Below are positions 1 to 3,509 of a stretch of DNA of 7,201 nucleotides, piece after piece. Made by a program: the position numbers and the translations under genes. This DNA is from Candidatus Magasanikiibacteriota bacterium (GTDB taxonomy: Bacteria > Patescibacteriota > Patescibacteriia > Magasanikbacterales > UBA922), in assembly GCA_016214105.1 (NCBI GenBank), contig JACRPD010000040.1:1-7201 (forward strand). Reading direction: 5' to 3'. Numbering within the stretch: the stretch's first letter is position 1; every line of letters starts with the position of its first letter. The notes under the pieces were generated by a model. The model searched no databases and was not told where the DNA came from. It saw only the letters and a program-made list of their open reading frames with translations.

Positions 1-24
1 CCGGTCAGCAGTAGGGGGTGTTCC

Positions 25-255
25 TTGAAGCGGTACGCGCATTCTGTCATCAAGACCGGCGACTACGTCGGAACGTTGGTGGGGGTTGACCTCTGGGGCG
101 CGAAACGCGAAGGTGCTGTGGTCACGGTACCGGTGTGGGCGTTTCACAATGCTCACGTGGTTCCGTCGCCACTGCCAGTCTCTTCGCTTGCTCTCACTCC
201 CGAGAGAGTCGCCGCTCTTCGTTTCCCGCCAACAACCATCTCCAAGGCGACATAG
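25..255 (+). CDS. Small hypothetical protein, possibly 5'-partial
   Basis: I do not recognise this 76-residue product. It starts at a TTG preceded by AGGGGG at 13-18 with a 6-nt gap, a plausible Shine-Dalgarno site. The frame is also open to the left edge of the window, so it could instead be the tail of a longer gene. The first half (residues 1-50) alternates hydrophobic and polar residues with many Gly and Val (GDYVGTLVGVDLWG, then AVVTVPVWAF), which suggests a small beta-sheet domain. The last 25 residues are Pro/Ser/Arg rich. There is no signal peptide or membrane segment. The DNA is visibly more GC-rich than most neighbours, so it may be acquired or lie in a variable patch. It is convergent with the glycosyltransferase, and the shared terminator at 313-383 fits a real plus-strand transcript. 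Two overlapping plus-strand frames (86-310 and 135-344) look less protein-like. Confidence 0.4.
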   Translation: MKRYAHSVIKTGDYVGTLVGVDLWGAKREGAVVTVPVWAFHNAHVVPSPLPVSSLALTPERVAALRFPPTTISKAT

Positions 256-312
256 CTCTTTCTACTTCTTTCTCCCCACAACACTCTCACCTTTGGTGTC
301 AGGAGGATGAAC

Positions 313-383
313 AAAAAACCACCTGCCACTCACTTTGTTTCTAAAATATTATTTAGAGATAAAGTGAGCAGGTGGTTTTTTTG
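313..383. terminator. Long bidirectional terminator hairpin
   Basis: An A-run and CCACCTG at 313-325 pair with CAGGTGG and a T-run at 369-383. The stem continues inward through CTCACTTT/AAAGTGAG, with a 3-nt bulge (CCA) on the left arm, and then through weaker AT-rich pairs to an ATATT-like loop around 346-350. Both strands end in a T-run, so it can stop the plus-strand ORF ending at 255 and the minus-strand glycosyltransferase ending at 390. No other function is evident in 256-312. Confidence 0.85.
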
Positions 384-389
384 TCTCTG

Positions 390-974
390 TCATTGCGAGG
401 ACTTTATTTTTCTAAGCTTTAAAATAATTAAAAAAAATTCCACAATATCTTTTTTGGAAAGTTTTGATTTGCCGGCGCGGCGGTCAATGAATGTGACCGG
501 CTCTTCCGCGATTTTGAAACCGGCTTTTTGAACGCGGTAAAGCATTTCTTCTTGAAAAGCGTAGCCATTGCTTTTTATTTCATCAAGCGGGATTGATTCC
601 AATGTCCGGCGGCGGAAACAGCGGAAGCCGGAAGTAACATCCTTTGTCTTTAATCCTAACAATAGACGGGAAAACCACATCGCGCCATTGCTTGTAAATT
701 TTCTATATAAACCCCAGCCGATAATTTTTCCATCTGGAATTTTACGCGAGCCAATTACTAAATCAGCGGTTTGCGCTGACTCAAGCATACGTGGGATATC
801 ATCAGGGTCATGAGAAAAATCCGCGTCCATTTCAAAAATATAATCAGCGCCGATTTCCAGCGCTTTTTTAAATCCCGCGATGTAGGCCGAGCCGAGGCCG
901 AGTTTGGCGGGCCGGGTGATTAAATGAATATTTTCCGCCTCGTTGTAAGTGGGGATGACAATGACCGGTTTCAT
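390..974 (-). CDS. GT2 polyprenol-phosphate mannosyltransferase-like protein with an internal deletion
   Basis: This is a family 2 glycosyltransferase resembling Dpm1/polyprenol monophosphomannose synthase, which moves mannose (or another sugar) from a nucleotide sugar to a polyprenyl phosphate at the inner membrane face. Visible motifs are the N-terminal VIVIPTYNEAENI, KLGLGSAYIAGF, the DXD-containing EMDADFSHDP, then VIGSRK, DVTSGFRCFRR, GYAFQEEMLYR and a basic C-terminus. I place the start at 974, not the more upstream ATG at 1010, because ATG 974-972 overlaps the folD stop TGA (ATGA) and gives the family-typical MKPVIVIPTYNE. The product is then 194 aa, short for a family usually around 230-250. 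The missing part is specific: ENI runs straight into HLITRPAKLGLG, without the usual 40 or so residues that hold VVDDNSPDGT, the first acidic nucleotide-binding motif. The reading frame is intact across the junction. Activity is doubtful. It is translationally coupled to folD. Confidence 0.85.
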   Translation of the reverse strand: MKPVIVIPTYNEAENIHLITRPAKLGLGSAYIAGFKKALEIGADYIFEMDADFSHDPDDIPRMLESAQTADLVIGSRKIPDGKIIGWGLYRKFTSNGAMWFSRLLLGLKTKDVTSGFRCFRRRTLESIPLDEIKSNGYAFQEEMLYRVQKAGFKIAEEPVTFIDRRAGKSKLSKKDIVEFFLIILKLRKIKSSQ

Positions 975-1849
975 AGTTTTTTCATCAATCCAAACTTTCT
1001 TTTGGCGCAAGTAACAGTATTTTTTAAAAGTAATGCGACAGTTATCGGCCCAACACCGCCGGGGACAGGAGTAATATGTCCGGCTTTTTTAGACACTTCC
1101 GCGAAATTAACATCGCCGTGTATTTTTTCATCAGTAAAAGAGATGCCGGCGTCAATTACAATCGCTCCGCGTTTGACCATATCGCCGCGCAAGAGATTGT
1201 TTTTGCCAACAGCGGTAACAATGATTTCCGCTTCCAGGCATTTTTCTTTCAGATTTTTCGTTTGGCTGCTACAGATTGTTACCGTCGCTTGTTTATTTAA
1301 TAAAATAATCGTTAGCGGTTTGCCTACCAGCGGTCCGGCGCCGATAACGCAGATATTTTTTCCTTCAACATTCACGCCGAGTTCTTTAAGAATGGTTTTA
1401 ACAGCGTATGGGGTGGGAGGGAGAATAAACCCTGTCTTTTTCATCAGCCGGCCTAGGTTATCATTAGTCAGGCAATCAACGTCAACGTCAGGATTAACGG
1501 CATTCAGCACTTCCGGCGTGTAAAGAGATTGGGGGAGCGGAAGCTGGACAATCAAACCGCAAAGTTTTTCATCTTGCTGGATTTTTTTTATTTCTTCCAC
1601 CAGCTGTTCTTTGTTGATATCCGCCGAATATTTATGCAAAGTAAAATCAATGCCGATTTTTTCCGCGGCTTCTTGTTTTTTTCGGACATAAGTCTGCGAT
1701 GGTTTATTATCGCCGACGAGTATCACGGCAAGTTTTGGTGTGATGCCTTGGGTCTTCAGTTCATCAACCCAAATTTTGACTTTCGTCAGGATTTTCTCCG
1801 CGATTGCTTTGCCGTCTATGATGTTGTCTGATTTTTGCCGAATTGACAT
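971..1849 (-). CDS. folD: Bifunctional methylenetetrahydrofolate dehydrogenase/cyclohydrolase FolD
   Basis: FolD interconverts 5,10-methylene-, methenyl- and 10-formyl-tetrahydrofolate in the cytoplasm, supplying one-carbon units for purine synthesis and initiator formylation. The 292-aa length is normal. The catalytic-domain signature SQTYVRKK gives Tyr54 and Lys58 in the expected YVxxK spacing. LIVQLPLP (Q102) and PDVDVDC (D123/D125) follow. The NAD(P)-binding motif is at 170-178 (GAGPLVGKP), and the closing PVPGGVGP motif is at 261-268. Two positions differ from the common consensus: PPTP replaces the usual PCTP at 144-147, and GAGPLVGKP replaces GRSxxVGKP, which may affect cofactor choice. 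The ATG at 1849 is the only sensible start and has no Shine-Dalgarno. The extended -10 TAAAAT at 1859-1864 would start transcription within a few bases of it. The stop overlaps the glycosyltransferase start (ATGA). Confidence 0.97.
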   Translation of the reverse strand: MSIRQKSDNIIDGKAIAEKILTKVKIWVDELKTQGITPKLAVILVGDNKPSQTYVRKKQEAAEKIGIDFTLHKYSADINKEQLVEEIKKIQQDEKLCGLIVQLPLPQSLYTPEVLNAVNPDVDVDCLTNDNLGRLMKKTGFILPPTPYAVKTILKELGVNVEGKNICVIGAGPLVGKPLTIILLNKQATVTICSSQTKNLKEKCLEAEIIVTAVGKNNLLRGDMVKRGAIVIDAGISFTDEKIHGDVNFAEVSKKAGHITPVPGGVGPITVALLLKNTVTCAKRKFGLMKKL

Positions 1850-1858
1850 AGTGTTGAT

Positions 1859-1886
1859 ATTTTAGCACAAAAGTAAAAAACTGCAA
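1859..1886 (-). promoter_or_regulatory. Putative promoter of folD, near-leaderless
   Basis: On the minus strand a TAAAAT -10 box (1864-1859) is preceded by TGC (extended -10). A weak TTGCAG lies 16 nt further upstream at 1881-1886. Transcription would start about 7 nt downstream, close to 1852, leaving only a few bases before the ATG at 1849. The promoter sits between the upstream gene's terminator and folD, as expected for a new transcription unit. Confidence 0.5.
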
Positions 1887-1898
1887 GAATGTCAATCA

Positions 1899-1930
1899 AA
1901 AAATCCTCCAATTATCACCGGAGGATTTTT
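1899..1930. terminator. Bidirectional rho-independent terminator
   Basis: AAAAATCCTCC (1899-1909) pairs with GGAGGATTTTT (1920-1930) around a 10-nt loop. On the minus strand it follows the stop of the 72-aa gene at 1945 and ends in a T-run. It isolates that gene from the folD promoter. Confidence 0.88.
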
Positions 1931-1944
1931 GAATGCATTTAAGT

Positions 1945-2163
1945 TTATATCGCAAAACCATTTAAAAACGCCAGTTTATCGTCAATATACGATTTCAAAT
2001 TATGCTCCAATTTCGCCAATTCCGGTTTTAATTTTTCGTTTATGCTATTGTCAATTACATCACCCAAGCGCGGCAACAAAACCTCATCGGTAAACTCAAA
2101 CAAAATACCCAACGTGAGCGGTGTCTCCAAGTTCATTTCATTTAGTTTTGAATTATTTTCCAT
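1945..2163 (-). CDS. Small acidic helical protein, unknown function
   Basis: The 72-aa product is not recognised with certainty. After about 12 polar residues, residues 13-36 form a hydrophobic segment (LTLGILFEFTDEVLLPRLGDV). An amphipathic, charge-rich stretch (37-68, INEKLKPELAKLEHNLKSYIDDKL) looks like a helix or short coiled coil. It resembles in style small coiled-coil proteins common in Parcubacteria that carry an FTDEVLLP-like start, but this is from memory. It has its own promoter with a perfect palindrome in the spacer and its own terminator, so it is a stand-alone regulated gene. The -10 box ends only 7 nt before the ATG, so the mRNA is predicted to be leaderless. A regulatory or antitoxin-like role is possible, but no DNA-binding motif or partner gene is visible. 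Confidence 0.7.
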   Translation of the reverse strand: MENNSKLNEMNLETPLTLGILFEFTDEVLLPRLGDVIDNSINEKLKPELAKLEHNLKSYIDDKLAFLNGFAI

Positions 2164-2170
2164 ATAGAGC

Positions 2171-2200
2171 AGTATAACACTGTCAGTGTTGGTGCGTCAA
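2171..2200 (-). promoter_or_regulatory. Leaderless promoter with a 15-bp palindromic operator
   Basis: On the minus strand TTGACG (2200-2195) and TATACT (2176-2171) are 18 nt apart, a good sigma-70-type promoter. The start ATG at 2163 is 7 nt after the -10 box, so the predicted transcript starts at or next to the AUG. The spacer holds a perfect inverted repeat, AACACTG-N-CAGTGTT (2176-2190), one base into the -10 box. A dimeric repressor bound there would block RNA polymerase. Confidence 0.7.
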
Positions 2201-2236
2201 ATTTGTTTAGGCAAAAAGCCTGTTTTATTGGGATTG

Positions 2237-2264
2237 ACTGGCAACAGGTGAGGTTGTTGCCAGT
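2237..2264. terminator. Strong hairpin after the 111-aa gene (possible weak terminator)
   Basis: ACTGGCAACA (2237-2246) and TGTTGCCAGT (2255-2264) form a perfect 10-bp stem with an 8-nt loop. It lies 17 nt after the stop of the minus-strand gene ending at 2282. The downstream minus-strand tail is not T-rich, so it may act as an mRNA 3' end stabiliser rather than an intrinsic terminator. A second small hairpin, AGGC-AAAAA-GCCT (about 2209-2221), follows before the next promoter. Confidence 0.45.
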
Positions 2265-2281
2265 TTGAAAGAACGAAGTGG

Positions 2282-2617
2282 CTATGGCGAAGGAGCGAGT
2301 GGTGCGGGAGAGATCAGCGAAGGATCTGGCAGTGGTAGAGAATCCAGCGTAGGGTCTCGCAACAGCAGGCAGTTCATGACCGCAACCCCCTGTTGTGTTA
2401 TGAGCTGGTTGGCAACCCGCAGTTCCTCCTGCGCGGCGGTCTTCGCCTGTTCACAGTTCCTGTCTTCGGTCTGACAGTGAGACAGCTGCGCTGTTACTGC
2501 AACAAGTTGTCGTTGGTTTCGTTCGCGGTTTGCATCTTCGACGCTGGCTATTGTCGTCATCCATCCAATGATACCTCCTGCCACAAATACGCACATGAAC
2601 CTAAAAAAATTCCACAT
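2282..2617 (-). CDS. Small membrane-anchored coiled-coil protein, unknown function
   Basis: The 111-aa product matches no family I know. Residues 4-25 form one membrane segment (FFRFMCVFVAGGIIGWMTT). A charged, Gln-rich stretch at 27-78 is likely helical or coiled coil and carries Cys48 and Cys55. Cys83 and a Pro/Leu/Ser-rich tail (89-111) follow. The layout, a short N-terminal anchor with an extracytoplasmic coiled coil, resembles inner-membrane spanins of phages, but this is only an architectural likeness and no partner or lysis genes are nearby. The start is secure: AAGGAGG lies 7 nt before the ATG. This strong Shine-Dalgarno and the higher GC content differ from most neighbours and hint at acquisition. 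The gene starts 55 nt after the tRNA-Gln 3' end and may share its transcript. Confidence 0.72.
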   Translation of the reverse strand: MWNFFRFMCVFVAGGIIGWMTTIASVEDANRERNQRQLVAVTAQLSHCQTEDRNCEQAKTAAQEELRVANQLITQQGVAVMNCLLLRDPTLDSLPLPDPSLISPAPLAPSP

Positions 2618-2624
2618 TTCTTTG

Positions 2625-2631
2625 CCTCCTT
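2625..2631 (-). promoter_or_regulatory. Strong Shine-Dalgarno AAGGAGG
   Basis: AAGGAGG on the minus strand, 7 nt upstream of the ATG at 2617-2615. It is the only near-perfect anti-SD match placed before a gene in the window and fixes the start of the 111-aa protein. Confidence 0.85.
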
Positions 2632-2672
2632 ATTTTTTCATCTTATCTAACCATCCACCACGGATGGCTTCG

Positions 2673-2743
2673 CTCGGGAGCAGGGATTTGAACCCCGATA
2701 AACAGATTCAGAGTCTGTTGTCCTACCATTAGACGACTCCCGA
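2673..2743 (-). tRNA. trnQ: tRNA-Gln (anticodon CUG)
   Basis: A complete cloverleaf reads on the minus strand. The acceptor stem TCGGGAG/CTCCCGA pairs over 7 bp with the U1-A72 pair common in tRNA-Gln. The D-arm is GTCTAATGGTAGGAC. The anticodon stem is ACAGA/TCTGT with loop C-T-CTG-A-A, so the anticodon is CUG, reading CAG. A 5-nt variable loop leads to a T-arm (CGGGG, loop TTCAAAT, CCCTG, one G-T pair). The discriminator is G, as usual for Gln. The following bases are CGA, so CCA is not encoded and must be added. A hairpin CCATCC-N5-GGATGG lies just downstream at 2651-2667. Confidence 0.96.
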
Positions 2744-2784
2744 ATGTTGTAGTCTGTTTTTTAAATATCTTCTTCCAAATTTGG

Positions 2785-2876
2785 AGATTCAGAGTCTGTT
2801 GTCCTACCCGCCCGCAACGCTACGCGAGCAAGCTCGCTTGCGAAGCGTTGCGGGCGGGCCGTTAGACGATCTGGCA
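2785..2876 (-). pseudogene. tRNA-Gln relict: 5' half, interrupted in the D-loop by a palindrome
   Basis: On the minus strand a second tRNA begins with acceptor strand TGCCAGA (2876-2870), then TC, D-stem GTCTAACGG, and after a 52-bp insertion TAGGAC followed by the anticodon arm. The 23 nt at 2785-2807 are identical to 2704-2726 of the intact tRNA, including the CTG anticodon. The different acceptor strand shows it is not just a copy of the neighbour. The 3' half (rest of the anticodon stem, T-arm, matching TCTGGCA strand) is absent, replaced by a sequence with CCAAATTTGG. It cannot make a normal tRNA. It overlaps the last codons of the peptidase gene. Confidence 0.75.
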
Positions 2877-3496
2877 ATTATTTTGTAAATTTTTTTGTCG
2901 GGGAATAACCATTTCATTAATGTATCATAATTATAACGGAAGTCAAGGCCGTATCTGGTACCCGGTTCTTGGGTTATAAATTGTTTTTTATCATCGTCAT
3001 AGCCAGAAATGACTACAGTGTGGAATTCCGGCCCGCCATTTCGGAAACGAGAATTTTTTAGCGCCTTGCCATACGCGGGAATGATCACCGGCTGGCCAAC
3101 GTCAATTTGCGTTTTGATTTGCTCAATTGTCGGGTTTTCAATAATTGTCGCTTCCCAATTTAAGAAATCATTAATTAGAGTAGCCATTTGCTCCGCGTTT
3201 TCATCCAAACTTTTTCCATAGCCGTTATTTTTGATATTTAAAATCCGCAGAATTTCTTGTTTGGCAACGGATTTGTCAGAGAGTTTTTTGTTATTATAAA
3301 AATTGTCAACCATCAAAATCGCGGTTTCTTCGCAAGTATCCTGCCACGGCTGGTTCCAGTTCCCGTATGGGGCTTGAGAGGTGAAGGGAACGGGAAGATT
3401 TTTTATAGCCAGAACTGAGTTGGGCAAAAATAAAAAAAGGCCGATGATAATGGCTGTTGATTTAAGCCCGATTGTTTGATTGCTAAATTGTTTCAT
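2804..3496 (-). CDS. Exported C39-like cysteine peptidase
   Basis: The 230-aa protein has a signal peptide (basic start, hydrophobic 13-28, cleavage likely after VLA at 30), so it acts outside the cytoplasmic membrane. The mature part matches the Peptidase_C39-like domain: VPFTSQAPYGNWNQPWQDTCEETA with catalytic Cys55 and oxyanion Gln52, and EFHTVVISGYD with His159. The third position, often D or N in an NDPG motif, reads QEPGT here (Glu177), a mild deviation. Such proteins cleave peptides or cell-wall/surface substrates; the substrate is unknown. The start has no Shine-Dalgarno and is 13 nt after the dnaX stop, suggesting coupling. A 16-bp unit is repeated across the start codon. The last 22 or so residues (from ARSSNG on) are encoded by the tRNA relict and the palindrome, so the native C-terminus has probably been replaced. 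Confidence 0.85.
   Translation of the reverse strand: MKQFSNQTIGLKSTAIIIGLFLFLPNSVLAIKNLPVPFTSQAPYGNWNQPWQDTCEETAILMVDNFYNNKKLSDKSVAKQEILRILNIKNNGYGKSLDENAEQMATLINDFLNWEATIIENPTIEQIKTQIDVGQPVIIPAYGKALKNSRFRNGGPEFHTVVISGYDDDKKQFITQEPGTRYGLDFRYNYDTLMKWLFPDKKIYKIIARSSNGPPATLRKRACSRSVAGG
2807..2858. repeat. 52-bp GC-rich palindromic insertion
   Basis: CCCGCCCGCAACGCT (2807-2821) is the exact reverse complement of 2844-2858. The pairing continues inward with one A-A mismatch and one G-T, to roughly 22 paired positions per side. Removing exactly these 52 bases restores the D-loop of the tRNA relict, so it looks like a clean insertion (edges ambiguous by the CC/GG at the borders). It is far more GC-rich than its surroundings. 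It resembles small palindromic elements such as Rickettsia palindromic elements in size and behaviour; relatedness is not claimed. Confidence 0.8.
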
Positions 3497-3509
3497 TGCT
3501 AAATTGTTT
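3471..3509 (-). repeat. 16-bp tandem repeat across the peptidase start codon
   Basis: On the minus strand AAACAATTTAGCAATG (3509-3494) is followed by AAACAATTTAGCAATC (3493-3478) and a partial AAACAAT (3477-3471). The first unit supplies the ATG at 3496. The second codes the KQFSNQ segment at the protein start. It looks like a local duplication. Confidence 0.8.

Noticed and set aside
388..401. GTCATTGCGAGGAC, reminiscent of a common bacterial dispersed repeat start
   Set aside because: Only about 14 bases match and no second arm follows, so it cannot be supported as a repeat; it also encodes the last residues of the glycosyltransferase.
307..531. Plus-strand ORF of 74 aa with AGGAGG directly before its ATG
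   Set aside because: There is no spacing between AGGAGG (301-306) and the ATG, the frame runs through the terminator hairpin and then antisense to the glycosyltransferase, and the product has no protein-like pattern.
975..1010. Longer N-terminus for the glycosyltransferase (12 extra residues from the ATG at 1010)
   Set aside because: These residues lie entirely inside the folD frame, the family start is MKPVIVIPTYNE, and the ATGA overlap supports 974.
924..1523. Long plus-strand ORF (199 aa) antisense to folD
   Set aside because: It is the complement of a clearly conserved folD frame; its translation is Ser/Phe/Thr-rich with no domain.
2704..2807. att direct repeats of an integrated element (23-nt identical copies)
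   Set aside because: The copies are only 81 bp apart with nothing but tRNA flank between them, and cover the D-arm to anticodon region rather than a tRNA 3' end.
2785..2876. Functional intron-containing or permuted tRNA
   Set aside because: No T-arm or matching 3' acceptor strand (TCTGGCA) is found in either direction close by, and the insertion is in the D-loop, not at a canonical intron site.
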